Shown piece by piece: positions 1 to 11,598 of a stretch of 64,000 nt of DNA. Source of the DNA: Bolinopsis microptera (Eukaryota > Ctenophora > Tentaculata > Lobata > Bolinopsidae); NCBI RefSeq assembly GCF_026151205.1, contig NC_087083.1, forward strand, positions 3,824,460 through 3,888,459, in the 5' to 3' direction. The position numbers and the translations under genes are program-made. Below the pieces are notes generated by a model. The model worked only from the letters and a program-made list of their open reading frames with translations. It was not told where the DNA came from and did no database searches. Numbering within the stretch: the first letter of the stretch is position 1; the number at the start of each line of letters is the position of its first letter.

Positions 1-37
1 CCGAGTTGTTAAAGTAATGAAAATGGGGCAAAAGACG
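1..37 (+). repeat. Left piece of dispersed repeat R1 (interrupted copy)
   Basis: These bases align with the internal part of the ~595-bp repeat found complete at 15607-16201 and 20201-20794 (shared string AAAATGGGGCAAAA, then an ACG). The copy continues at 11599 after the 11.5 kb insertion. The window edge cuts off its left part. Positions 30-37 (AAAAGACG) are the left copy of the insertion's target duplication. Confidence 0.8.
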
Positions 38-420
38 CAGGGACGTAGCCAGGATTTTTCTTTGAGGGGGGCTGTCGGCGAGCGAAGCGAGCTGACGCGT
101 CCAATCAAGCTGTGGCAGGGGTCTGGGGGCGCAGCCCCCAGCGGGGTCCGGGGGCGGAGCCCCTTGGCGGGGGCTAGGGGGGCGCAGCCCCCCGGAAATT
201 TTTTGCGAAACAGGGTGTTTTAGACGACATTTGGCATTAAAGAAATTTGTAGGACAGCAATAAACTGGGATTGAAAAGAATCAAGTACTTACGTAAATTT
301 GGTAACTTCACAACAGCAATCTGCATTCTCCAATCAGAATTTACGACTTACTCACTACTCAGGCCTCATCGTCTTAAGATTTTTACATTTCCTACGGTCT
401 AGGGGACACTATTGACTATA
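38..420 (+). repeat. Left end of the hAT-like element
   Basis: This holds the terminal inverted repeat, a GC-rich stretch with repeated GGGGGCGCAGCCCCC-type palindromes (about 125-205), and a ~200-bp unique part. The unique part recurs at about 52230-52427 next to a copy of the right end. No ORF of substance; the 68-aa frame over the GC stretch looks like chance. Confidence 0.75.
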
Positions 421-522
421 ATTATAGAAGTCTTCTAGAATGTTTGCTTGGATTTAATGACATATATTTATATATATATTGCGCGCAGTTTTGTTGCGAT
501 TTTTACGCTGTAACTACTAACG

Positions 523-2315
523 ATGAACTATCATCACACACTGAGAATCTCCGACAGATTCTTTAGGGGAAAGCCCCCCAACACCGAAACTCGCAACACC
601 TGCCTTCTGGTCAAGCTCCGAGGAGACCCCTGTACATCTGGGACAACTGCCGCACTGGCTCCTCTCCTCCTCCCGGAAGGCAAGTCACCTTATTCATTGT
701 ATGTGTACTACCGAAGTTTAGTGGATTTCTCTGATTCCTTCCCAAACGCTTGGATCTGCTCCCCACAACCCCCCAGTGACGATAAAGAGACGAGCTGGAG
801 CAAATCACGTGACTACGAAACGTCAGATTCAACCGTACAGAGGAAGCAAAGCGAAACGATGTTTATTCCGGTAATCACTATGCCAGCAACAGAATTAATC
901 ACGATACAAAACACTAAACCAAACTCCAATTGCCTTACCTACCCTAAACTTTATCCTGTTATTATTCCTTATTTGGGTGAACTGTTAGTGATAAGAGCTG
1001 GCTTGCGCCTGACTATGATCTTACGCATTGTATGTCGCACTGCGGTTAAAGCGATTATCTTGATTGTAATGAAGGTTGCAACTGATAAGGCGAGAGTCCA
1101 TATTATCTTGTATAATAAACTGAAAACAATGTGGAGCCTTCAAATTGTTATGATGATTACCCAGATTCTACTATCAATTAACTCCGAGATCAGTAGACGT
1201 GGTAAAAATCTGTATCACTATTACCACAGGCTAGAATCGAACACTGTACAGTGCTCAAAGAATGAAGGCATTGTTGATAAGTATGTTGATGATTGGGAGC
1301 CAAGCGCCGCTGTGTCCAATTTCTTGCTTCCCACTCCTGCTGTAGAAATCCAAAAAACGGAGGGGACACGCAAAACTTTGGCCCACGGGTGGAGCATGGC
1401 CTCCCTCTCACTGTGTTCTCCCGGGCTGCAGACCACTACACCATGGCGGGAGGTGACCTGCATGCAATCTCACGATAGCTATTCATCACAATCGTTTGAT
1501 AACACATCTAGCTCTAGTTACAATGAGGAGTGTACGGTATTTAGTAACTCACCTAACTCACTCGATCAAGCGAAACTAGAACTAGACCTAGAAGCACGAG
1601 GTGAGCGCGTGCGCACGCTAACTACGTCACGTGACGCTGGATTAACGTCATTAGCGAAAAAGCGTCGCCATGACAACGCGCACTCCTCTGCGACTGCTAG
1701 TAGATATAAGCGCATACCAACCACGCTACGTTATCGGCAGGCTGACAGTGTATCTTATCTCCTCATCAGCGGGGATCTGTTTCTTGATTGCAGCTCTCAT
1801 TTGCCAGTTGATAGCTTGCTCTTCGTTTGTGTCCCTTCAGGACTTCCACTTGTGAATTACCCCTAATGATCAAGTTTCTGCTGCTTCTTCTCAAGACGAC
1901 CTGCTCAGGGCTTCTAATGACCTATCAGACTCGGAGGGAGGTGGAAGCACTGGAGAGAGTTCCAATAGCAGTTCCTCTACCAACTCCTCCAGTGCAGCAG
2001 CGGCATCAAAGTCAAGAGGAAAACATATCCAAAGCAGAGGAGCATTGTTTAACCTTTTAACGGATCCCGTAGCAGCACCACTGGATCAAACGGAAATGGA
2101 GACGGGAATGACGAGGAGGATGAAAACAATAAAAGATCTCGCCTACTCCATGAATGCGAGTCTAGTGTGACAACTGATCAGGAAGATAAAGAAGAAGACA
2201 GTGATCATACAAACAAGAATGAAACAAGGAGCATAGTGAACCTCACTACGGAGCGTGTTGACCTCACCAAAATGTCTCCAATAGCAATGAATAACAGCCA
2301 GGTTGTCGCTGTATA
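523..2315 (+). pseudogene. LINE 5' ORF of unknown function, frame-broken
   Basis: An ATG at 523 opens a 447-codon frame ending at 1866. The reading then seems to continue in another frame (about 1854-2170, Ser/Ala-rich and acidic) and returns to the first frame (2053-2315), ending in a double stop TAATAA only 26 bases before the ORF1 ATG at 2341. The last part is low-complexity, rich in Asp, Glu, Ser and Asn. I recognise no domain. A 447-codon open frame is unlikely by chance, but much of its composition is unremarkable. It could be an accessory ORF ahead of ORF1 or the degraded start of ORF1. Confidence 0.4.
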
Positions 2316-5244
2316 ATAATCAGCTTACCCAATCTTTGATATGTCCGTACTTCAAGGCATCTCCAGAATATCACGCTCGATATGGGAATCTACAAAGAAC
2401 GTGTCCCTATTCGGCCGCCGGGAGCAAAATATGGATCCGATAGGTGAGCTGTCAATGATTAGTGATTTAGGGAGTATTCCCGACTTCTCCGAAATATCGT
2501 TTGACACGACGGTTCAAAACACCAACACCCTGGACCAGAGTCAACAGGAGGAAAAAGAAAAGGTGTCAGATAACGACGTAGAGGATGAACACGTCGAACA
2601 CGAAACAGTCGACACCTCGCAACTTGACGCTCTCGACGTCTCATACGCTGGAATCGCCAAGCCAGAGATAACACCCATCTCTCAAAGGCTGAGAGGTGCC
2701 CAACTAACACAAGTCAGGGCAAGGTCCAAGTCCGAGAGCTCATACATCAGAGCTGGGCCTTACGAATTACCACCGACCCTAATCATGAGGAAAAAACAAA
2801 GAGCGAATCTGAAAAATCAAAGCGGCCAACTGGATGAGACTCCGACTGGCAAGAGAACACCAAGAAGAAGGAACTGGTCTGAGTCGTTCTGTTTTGACTC
2901 CCACAAACACCAAAGAAACATGCGTTCGAACAAGAGATTCCGGCCTGTACGATAGTAGTAACGGACTAGGAGACTGTTTTCACCTTGAACATGATTATCT
3001 GGAAAGACACGACACTGGAAGGATAGATAAAGGGAAACTCTTCTGTGAAGTGAAGAAAGTACTCTCCATACCTAATGACTGTACAAAGCTTGAAGAATTT
3101 AGTTCGGTGAGCCTTGCTTGGACCACGGAGGAGGTAGAGGCCGTCTCGAAGACGCAAAATTTTGGTCAGTCGCCATCCCCGATCGACCAAAGAAAGTGTC
3201 TGCTATACCTCCTCGGTAGAATGATTAACCATTCTGCTCGTTTCCTACCATCAAAGCCTTCTTTCAATGGACTGAAGATCACTGTTTTACCAGATCGGAC
3301 TAAAAAGTTCTCTCTTGAAACCCTCAATGAGAAAAATGGGCAACCCATCATTCTCCTCCATCTAGGCAAAACATGTCGAAATGTTGACGTTATCCCTAAG
3401 AAACGTGACCCATTTCGGACAAATATTTGCGATGTGCAACTCGAGAACTTTTCCCTTCTAACGATCTTCCCAAGTACCCTGCAGCACTTTGACATCAGTC
3501 TAGCAGTGAGGGTACCCATCTCCAAGATCCTCACGTCTTAATTTCACCGTGTTATATTCAAACAGATCAGTTTGTGGAACCGGTTAAAGAGATTCATATC
3601 GGAAACTGCAATTCCGAAAAAAGTGTTCCTGGGCTAGACTCACCGCCAACCAAAAACACTGCAGCCCCAGAGATCATCACCAATGAGGAAGGAACTGAAT
3701 GTGCAAGTAATAAAATACCTGTTGTAGACAAAAGTGAACCAAGCACTGAGAAAGACAACGAAGAAGGACTATCTGAACCTTCAATGCAAACTGACGAGGA
3801 GATATCTCCCGAGAATGCGAGTGAAGTAACGATTTCTGAAGTCACAGCTCGAGGCTTCAACTTGTCCAACAAGAGCCCAGATGGGGTAAATGTGGAGCCC
3901 CATAAACTGGAGCCCCATGAATTAGATGGTGAAAAAGCAGAGCCCCATGAACCATCGGTCAAGAAAGACGATGATGAAGGGTCATCTGAACCGTTAAAGC
4001 TAACTGGTGAAGAGATTTCTCCCGAGAATATGAGTGAAGCGAAGATCTCCGAAATCACAGCTGAAATTACCGGTGACGAGAAGAAAGTCGACGGAGAAAC
4101 TGACACAAATGTCCACATCAAAATCAAGTGCTCCGATGATACAGATTTATCTCGCGGCAAGAAGAAGGCCAACAATGATACGACCAAAAATCTTGATAAA
4201 GAAACGGTCGGGGAAGAAAGGCCCATCAATAAATTCATTAGCGCACCAAACCTGGAAGATGTTGTTGAAAAGCTAAACGCTAAACCGCTAATCAGCTGGG
4301 TTAAAGCTTGTGAACTTAAACCAAGTCATACTGCAGAAAAGAACAGGCAGATCCTTTCAAAACATTTGACTCTGGTTTCAGAAAACAAACAACAACTTCC
4401 TCCTCTCGTGATCGAAAACATCACGAAAAAACTTAACGATAATGCTGTCTGCGAAGAGCTGGATAGAATAGGGTTAACCAGACAAGAACTGCTAAGGCCA
4501 GGAAAACTCTTCTGCAGTCTTACCTCATCGAAAACTTTACTTCAGTCAATATGCTTGATCGCCGTGAAGATTTCAAGCTGGAAAAAAGCCGAATCAAAGG
4601 CAAAAAGAAAAAAGGCTAGACGTAACACAGGAAAATCATTCCTGGATACTAAGAACCCAGCATCGGTAGAAGAGATCTGTGAAGCTATTGAGAACACAGG
4701 TTATCAGCCACCAAGCGAGGAGGGACACCAATCAGTTAGGTCTGGTGCCTCACCTGTCGTAGCAGCTGAAGTGACAAAAGACGGTACCAATGACCTCAGC
4801 GACGAGATCAGGAACATCCCCAAAACCACGAACGAACCCGATTCCAGTGACAAGACGCCCGTAGATCCAGCCAAAAAGAAACCTAAAAAGGAAAAGAAGA
4901 ATACGGCTATAAGTAACCCAGGGCCAGCTGCAGCTGAAAACGTCTCTGCATCTACCGCAACACCCGTAAGCGGGTTTGAAAAGCCGCTAAAGACACTTGA
5001 AGACGGACTCCTCAAGCTCCAGGAATCAGCAACCAGCCACGAAGTTCTTTTGAAAACTCTTCGCCAGAGGCAAGAGTCCGACCTTAATACAAGCCGGATG
5101 TAAAGCAAGAAATCCGCGAACTAAAACAGAAGGTAAACTCTCTTTTAGAGGCACTCAAGATCCAGCAAGAAACACTCAATGAACTCGTTGAGCATAGGAA
5201 CCAACCAGTTGAGCTGCCATCCCCTCAGGACCAGGCGTGCATGA

Positions 5245-5805
5245 ACAGATGGTAATAGAGCCAACAGTTTCACATACCAACCTCGAATTGAGATTTCCTA
5301 CTCCAGACTCAGAGAATGTGAGGGTTTCAGATGTAAAGACTGCGATAGCAAATTCGCCCAGATCTTTTGCTTTCTCGCTGTTCTTTGGCAACAAACTAAG
5401 ACGTTAAAGAAAAACAGCTGGCAGACACACCTTCAGGAAAGTTCCATCAAACATGACCATGCCTACTGTAAGCCTCGGCATGAAAAGCCAAAAAAGAAGT
5501 TGGTTAAAGTAGTTGATGAAGAAATCGACGACAACCCAGGCGAAACCGTGATCGGAGAAGCCGAAGTGAATCTCGAAACCACCGAAGTCATTTTCAACGA
5601 GGAAGAAATCGAAGTCAGCGAGATGACTGAAATCTTTGACGAAAACAAATCGCCGGAGCTTTTATCTCGTGCCATACCAATCATCAAGACTTCGACGCTA
5701 ACTGCTCTCCCGTTAAGAAGTAGAGTTAATTCTACTCGTCCCAAGAAAAACAAGTGTATCATTTTGCACGATTGCCCAAACATCATAGTCAATGAAAGAA
5801 ATTGA
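5245..5805 (+). pseudogene. ORF1 segment with Cys/His zinc-finger-like cluster
   Basis: One open frame with no ATG. Near its start it holds a C-x4-C-x2-C cluster (CEGFRCKDC) followed after a spacer by H..H.H..C residues, which suggests a C2H2- or PHD-like finger for nucleic-acid binding. An acidic stretch rich in Glu/Asp/Val/Ile follows. It ends with KKNKCIILHDCPNIIV, which lines up with the start of the second SGNH-like region (RKCLLVHDDFFNKF at about 6886) and so looks like the first strand of a first SGNH-like domain. That domain continues, after an indel, at 5896. Confidence 0.5.
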
Positions 5806-5895
5806 CCCCATTCTTCGACATAGAATGCATTCAGGTCAATTCGCTCAGAACAATTTCCTCCCGAAAAACCCTTAACAACATCTGCAAACACTATT

Positions 5896-6339
5896 ATGGA
5901 TACGAAACCTGAGGCGATCTTTATCCACCTTGGATATACGGATCTCAGACGACAGGCGGATGTGGATGCCTTAGTGAAAAACTATGACCGTCTTCTTCAC
6001 GAATTAGAGAGGGTCACTGATGCCGATATTTGCGCAACAATGCTGAAACAAACCCATGGCTACGACTATCTGAATTACTCAATTAAACACTTTAATAATG
6101 ATATGAAATGTTTGATTGACAACCGCCGAACAACAACAAAAGGAAGCAAGCAGGTTTTCATCGAGGAAGAACAATTTGTTATCGAGGGAATAGGATCTAA
6201 AAGTGAAGTCATCGAGGAGTCTGCGTACATGATCCCTCCTGAGGATGAGGTTGAAGTGCAGAGTATACCTATTCCTAGTATCCCTGGTTCCTCCGCTAGA
6301 TTTGAAAACAACCAGCTGTACTCCCCCTCGGCGCCTTAG
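5896..6339 (+). pseudogene. First SGNH/GDSL-like region of ORF1 (second half)
   Basis: A 147-codon frame. It contains KPEAIFIHLGYTDLRR, a helix with LVKNYDRLLHELE, and FNNDMKCLI. The spacing matches the SGNH-hydrolase pattern in which 'PD.V.i..G.ND' is followed by a helix and a late 'FN..L' stretch. The same order recurs in the next segment (KPDVVFVHTGFQDLF, then FNGLLSTFV). In both, the catalytic-type Asn of block III seems to be replaced (YTD, FQD), so enzyme activity is doubtful. The tail is acidic. Confidence 0.5.
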
Positions 6340-6480
6340 TGCTCATCTAGCTCCTACTAGAGGCAAGTCAGGAGGTCCACCTAAACATGACAACTCGACA
6401 AGAGATCATAACCAGACCTCAAGCAATCACTGCAGTGACAGAACAAAAAAAACAACAGAATATCAAGGTTCTAGGAAGCC

Positions 6481-7311
6481 ATGACACGAGGCTTTCATGT
6501 GAGACAGCCCCATCACCACTGGGTACTAAACGACCTAGGAAACCATCAAACAAGAAGGAGGACCGGGAAGAAGCCACAACTTCAACAGCCAACGATTCCA
6601 ATGGCCAATGCCGACAACATGAACCAGAAGGAAGTAGTCGATCACAGCCCCCCCTCCGAGAAAACCGATCTTGATAAGGATAAGACTCCAGGAATAGATC
6701 AAACTGAAAATACAGGAGATTCTATCCCAACTAGCCATGTGGCAACAGTAAATAGCACTCATGGAGAAACCGTATCTGCTAACAACCTAAGCCACAAGGA
6801 GCCAGCACAAAAATCACCAAAGGAGAATGCCCAGACCAGCCCAGAAACACCAAGAGGAAGATCACATCCGACCCAGCGGTCGAACCGAAAATGTCTCCTT
6901 GTTCACGATGATTTTTTCAACAAATTTGACGGGACCAAATTTAGCAGTCGTTTTGAGATCAGCACATATCGAGCCTTCTCGGTCGACGATATCATTTCGA
7001 AAGGAGGCCTCGTATCAAAAGTGCGAAACACAAAACCAGATGTCGTGTTCGTGCATACAGGATTTCAAGACCTATTCTGGCTCAAACTTTCTGCTGACGA
7101 TCTTTTCGGTAAATATAAACAGATGGTCTACAACATCCTCGAATCGACAACGGCTAAACTCTGCCTATCAGCGATCATCCCAATCCCTGGCTACCCTCGT
7201 CTGACCGAGGAGATTGAATCCTTTAATGGCTTGCTGTCAACTTTTGTGAGCAACCTCAGATCAGGACAAAAATACCGAAATCGTGTAATCGTAATCTCGG
7301 TGGATTCATAA
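6481..7311 (+). pseudogene. Second SGNH/GDSL-like region of ORF1
   Basis: The first ~130 codons are polar and low-complexity (Lys, Pro, Ser, Thr, Asn). The SGNH-like part starts at RKCLLVHDDFF (the 'GDS' block is replaced by HDD) and runs through KPDVVFVHTGFQDLF, an alpha segment, CLSAIIPIPGYP and FNGLLSTFV. After a frameshift near 7300 it continues in another frame with GFINKGTGKNGVELFLSERG, the C-terminal 'DG.H.s..G' block of LINE esterases; the His there is not visible. It ends at 7481 inside the ORF2 start. It looks like a paralogue of the 5743-6120 region. Confidence 0.6.
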
Positions 7312-7473
7312 ACAAAGGGACAGGAAAAAATGGCGTAGAACTGTTCCTCTCAGAAAGAGGCCAACGGAAAACCTGGCTGAAGTTTCGTGATTCTCTTTAT
7401 AGAACTGTAGACATGGAGACCAGTCACGGGAATTACGAGGACGAAACTGGATACAAACCGAAAAGGAAGCGCA

Positions 7474-10400
7474 ATGATTAATTCTATACCTGATAGGACT
7501 ACGAGCCACCAACAAGACCTTATGAGGATCTTGTCGTGGAACATTCATGACGCAATGTCCTTCAAAGAGGGCCCCAAAGGCGATGATGAGGACTCGTCAA
7601 ACTTCTCATTGGGTGTAACATATTCTGCCTGCAGGAAACGAAGGCTGAGTTCCACCTTCCAAACTTCAAATGCTACAATAGCCTTAGAACCGGCTCGCGC
7701 TCCGGTGGGCTATGTGTGGGGGTCCATCGATCCCTGTCAGGAGACTTCAAGCCCGTAAAAAGCTCCCATCCAGATATTCAAGCGGTGACTTTTTGCCCCG
7801 CCACTGATGATACTCTTAAGTTCACAATAATCAACGTATACTACTCCCCAGAGCAGTCATCCTACAAAAAGAGACTGAAAAACAGCAATGGTGGACCATC
7901 CCAGTCAACACTCGAATCCATTATTGACTTTGTTGCTGAAAACACAGATCTCGGCGAGAAACTGGTTCTAGGAGACTTCAATGCAAGAACAGGGGACCTC
8001 AACTTTAACTTTGATGATGAACCTCCAGCTGACATCGAGGCTTTCTCAACAATCGCAAGCTTTCCAGAAAAATCAACAAGATCAAGCAAAGACTCTGTGA
8101 TAAACCCAAGGGGAAAACTCTTTCTGGACTTCATATCCAGTCTGAACCTTAGCATTCTTAATGGTGATACACTAGGAGACATCTTTGGGGAACCCACCTC
8201 AATTAATTACAATGGATACAGCGTTGTAGACTACGTAACAGCATCCCCCATGCTAAGGGAATCGGTGCAAAGTCTTAAGGTCTTAGATCTTACGAAATTC
8301 TCAGACCACCGCCCATGCTTATGCACACTGAAACTGAGTCATAATTATATAATTGATCCGGACGAAATTCTATCCTCACTCCAGCCAGCCCCAATAAAAC
8401 ACAAATGGGACGAGAATGCTTCAGAGAATAAACAGCAGTTCCTAGATGTCCAAAAAGAACCCCAGTTTGCAAGCAGAATCGCGGAACTGGTTGAAGCTGT
8501 TTGCGTAAAAAAGGAGGATGTCATTAAGCTCAATGAAAACATCGTCGGCATTTATCGTGATATGGCTGATCAGGCCCTACCAAGACCTAGAAAACATAAA
8601 CAAAAACCCCTCAATAGGAAAACTCGGGGATACAAAAGGGCAAAACCGAAGTCTCCATGGTTTGATATTGCCTGCATCATCGAAAAACTAAATCGATTAG
8701 CTAAAACATACGGTAAAAGTCCTCTTGATAAAGAACTGAGAGACAGCTACTACAACAAACGCCGCGAATACCGAAAGCTCGTGAGACAGAAGAAGGCCAA
8801 GTTCGTGGAATCTCTTTGTCGTGATGTTGACGAGGGGCGCGACATAAACTGGAGTCGCTTTAAGAAACTTAAAAGCTTCTCCTCAAATGGCTCAAAGCTG
8901 GACGTTTTCGATATGATGAACTTCTGTAAATTCTTCAAAGAGCTGTACTCAAAACCTTCCATCCCGAATGAAGAAACTGCTGACTTCACGGAACGCAGAA
9001 AGACTGAACTTCGTGTTCATGAACTCGTGGAAGTTCTGGACAAAGATATCGAAATAGAGGAACTTCGGACCGCCATCAAAGGCCTTAAGAAAGGGAAAGC
9101 CATCGCCGAAGATAAAATCCTGAATGAGTTCCTCATTTCGTCAGATGAACCAATGCTGTCAGCTGTTCTCAACCTGTTCAACCACTGTTTGAAACTCGGG
9201 GAGTATCCATGGACGACCTCTCTAGTTACCCCCTTGCACAAAAAGGGGAGTGTATACGATCCGAACAACTACCGGGCGATAGCCGTGGCGAGCAATGTTG
9301 GGAAGCTGTTTTCAACTATCTTATTACAGCGCCTACTCACATTCCGGTCACTGAACTGTCCAGACACCATAAACCAGCTAGGGTTCTGTAAAAAAGCACA
9401 GACGAGTGACCACATACTAACACTCTCAACTTGCATCCAAAAGTATGTAACGCAACGGAAAAAGAGGCTATATGGATGCTTCGTCGACTACGCGAAGGCG
9501 TTCGACTCTGTGTGCCGAGATGCCATGCTCTATAAACTCTGGGAGCTAGGAGTAAAAGGTCGATACTTTCAATGTATCGAGCAGATGTATTCACATTCCT
9601 CAGCAAAAATCAAACTGTTGAACAGATTGTCAGAGACAATCGACATTCACTGTGGGACTGAGCAAGGTCACCCGATGTCTCCTGAGCTGTTCAAGTGTTT
9701 CATCCACCAACTCTCCCTAGATCTGGATAACGCTGAGGAAGTCAACGTCCCTGAACTGAATAATGTTAATATCACTCATCTCCTCTGGGCTGATGATCTT
9801 ATACTTCTTGCCCTTGACCATACTGGACTACAGAAACTTCTAAACGTTTTACACAGTTACTGTATCGAATGGGGACTAACCGTTAACATCGGAAAAACGG
9901 CAGTGATGGTGTTCAACCGTTCCGGGAGGCTCCTTAAAGAGAGTCTGACATTCCAACTCGGCGAAACCAACATCACATCAGTTCGAGAATATTGCTACCT
10001 CGGGATAACCTTCACCCTCAACGGTTCTTCAGCAGTAGCACAGAACAAACTGAAGCAAAAAGGTCTCAGAAGCTACTTCACGCTAAAAAGCAGTATTGAC
10101 TTAAGACACTTCAGTCGAACAATCGTATTCAAGCTATTCGACGCGCTTGTGGTACCGATTGTGACATACGGATGTCAGGTGTGGCTCCCAGAGACTCTCT
10201 TTGTCAGAAACTATCAAGATAATATCAACACCAAATCTCTCCTGAAGGAGACTGCAAGAGATCCTCTCGAAAAGCTTCATCTCTCATTCCTCAAGTGGAC
10301 CTTAGGAGTGGGCAGAAAAACCTCAAATGCGAGTGTATGGGGTGATACAGGCCGCTGCCCCCTAGTGATAAAGGCATCAAAGCAAGTATTTGGGTATTTC

Positions 10401-11093
10401 AACCGACTTGAGCAAATGGACAGAGCTGGTTGCACAAGTCTAGCCAGACAGGCGTTCATAGAACAACGCACACTCAATCTGCCATGGTACAAAGGTATAG
10501 AAGATCTCCGACAAAGCCTTCAGTCAGTATCATCTCGCAGGTTGACCTACCCCAACCAATTCAAAACAGCACTACGTAGTACTTTTATTAACTGTTGGAA
10601 CGATGAGCGGCAAAACAACCGGAAGCTCAGTTTCTACAACACTATCAAAAGTGAATTTACAGCTGAAGCGTACCTGAACCTGCAGCTCAGTGGAGAAGAG
10701 GTGAAGCGGCTGGCGCAGTTCAGAATGAGTGCTCATAAGTTCAATATCGAGACCGGTAGATACGCCATCAACCGTGAAAATCCGCTCAGTCGCATTTGTA
10801 AGCACTGTTCTTCATCAGACCTTGAAGCTGTCGGTATACTGGCCGAACTACCAATGTTTGAGCCGATCATTGAAGATGAGAAACACGTTCTCACGGATTG
10901 TTCGCTTTACGACGACCTGAGGCGAAACATAGGTCAGCAGGCGAGAACCATGATCACCTCTGGAGCGGAGACCTTTGCCGACCTCTTCAAGGATATCCTA
11001 TTGATCAGAGAAACTGCCAGATTCTTGAGTAAAGTGAACAAGCGGAGGTTCCCCCCGAGTGACAGAAAAGAAAAGGAAGGACCTACAACATGA
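7474..11093 (+). pseudogene. LINE ORF2: endonuclease-reverse transcriptase (one frameshift)
   Basis: The ATG at 7474 begins inside the end of ORF1. The N-terminus RILSWNIHDA is the first block of an APE-type endonuclease. A single frameshift near 7610 moves reading to the long frame (about 7614-11093, 1,160 codons), which starts with the second block FCLQETK. Further endonuclease blocks follow: LVLGDFNAR, a conserved VVDYV and the catalytic FSDHRP. Reverse transcriptase blocks are TPLHKKGSVYDPNNYRAI, GCFVDYAKAFDSV, GTEQGHPMSPELF and the active-site LLWADDLILLA. The C-terminus carries a CKHC...H.L..C zinc-knuckle-like motif. The RT core is intact, so decay is recent. It belongs to the Jockey/CR1/L2 side of APE LINEs; the exact clade is unresolved. 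The RT fragment at 57337-58740 is of the same type. Confidence 0.88.
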
Positions 11094-11416
11094 CTCACGG
11101 ACTCAACATGCGAAACGTGGATCCGACAGTGTGTTATTTTTCGTGTGCGTTTCACACTTTTGATTTAGTGTGGAATTTATGTGTGGATCTTAGGCATGGA
11201 CACAAAGGACTGGTTGTTCGCGTCATGAACATTCCTTTTTAGAATAGCTCGGTTTTTAAACTCTTTAGACTATAACCGTCAACCGTGCATTTTTCAGGAC
11301 AGGTTTCGGTTTTTTCGTTTTTGACTTTCATTTTATCTTTATTTTTTAAAATTTAGATCCGACACAATGTTTATTGTAATGATCATTTTATTTTTATTTT
11401 GAAATCCTTGAAATCC
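11094..11416 (+). other. LINE 3' UTR and short tandem-repeat tail
   Basis: AT-rich non-coding DNA after the ORF2 stop. It ends in two copies of TTGAAATCC (11399-11416), the kind of short tandem tail used by CR1/L2-like LINEs instead of poly(A). The related LINE fragment at 57126 ends in (TTGTATCC)n, which supports this as the LINE 3' end. Confidence 0.6.
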
Positions 11417-11439
11417 TATATTTACTAATCCACAGTTCA

Positions 11440-11598
11440 AATCTTTGACTGACTGCAGTCATAAACACAGCCCAGTTACCAGGCGACCATGGGGACTAGG
11501 GGGCTTATCTTTTTTCTGGGGTTCGATTTTTTCCGGGGGGGGGGGGGGGGGGGGGGGCTGCCGCCCCCCTAGCCCCCCCCCCCCTGGCTACGTGCCTG
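11440..11598 (+). repeat. Right end of the hAT-like element
   Basis: From about 11446 (GACTGCAGTCATAAACACAG) to the terminal CCTG at 11598 the sequence matches 52450-52590 closely. It includes a 20+ base run of G (about 11536-11558) followed by a C-rich mirror and the right inverted repeat 11583-11598. Confidence 0.8.

Larger units (their letters stand above)
2341..7481 (+). pseudogene. Giant LINE ORF1 remnant (coiled coil, zinc finger, two SGNH-like regions)
   Basis: Coding-like sequence runs through several frames joined by indels: 2341-2955; about 2950-3541; 3535-5103 (no ATG needed at its start); about 5100-5241; 5245-5805; 5896-6339; 6340-6480; 6481-7311; about 7300-7481. In order it encodes a Lys/Arg/Ser-rich start, a possible AlkB-like fold (3180-3560), a long acidic Glu/Ser/Pro/Lys-rich region, a coiled coil crossing a frameshift near 5100, a Cys/His cluster (5308-5475), and two SGNH/GDSL-like regions (5743-6120 and 6871-7400). 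Zinc-finger-plus-esterase ORF1 proteins are known from CR1/L2-type LINEs, but those are far shorter. The stop at 7479-7481 overlaps the ORF2 ATG (7474). Mutations make this copy inactive as it stands. Confidence 0.65.
38..11598 (+). mobile_element. 11.56 kb hAT-like TIR element carrying a giant LINE
   Basis: Seen: the left end CAGGGACGTAGCCAGG (38-53) is the inverted complement of the right end CCTGGCTACGTGCCTG (11583-11598) with one mismatch. Both ends are flanked by the perfect 8-bp repeat AAAAGACG (30-37 and 11599-11606). An 8-bp duplication and CAGG termini are typical of the hAT superfamily. Subterminal DNA on both sides is G/C-rich with runs of G. No hAT transposase is seen inside; the interior holds LINE ORFs. 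Removing the segment and one duplication restores the sequence of R1 at 15961-16000, which confirms the borders. The likeliest reading is a non-autonomous hAT-like element into which a LINE jumped; the LINE's left border is not resolved (somewhere in 430-520). Confidence 0.85.

Noticed and set aside
17-223. 68-aa ORF at the window start
   Set aside because: Runs across the R1/hAT junction and the GC-rich palindromes; not a gene.
3594-4238. 214-aa minus-strand Ser-rich ORF
   Set aside because: Shadow of the acidic Glu/Ser-rich ORF1 region on the plus strand.
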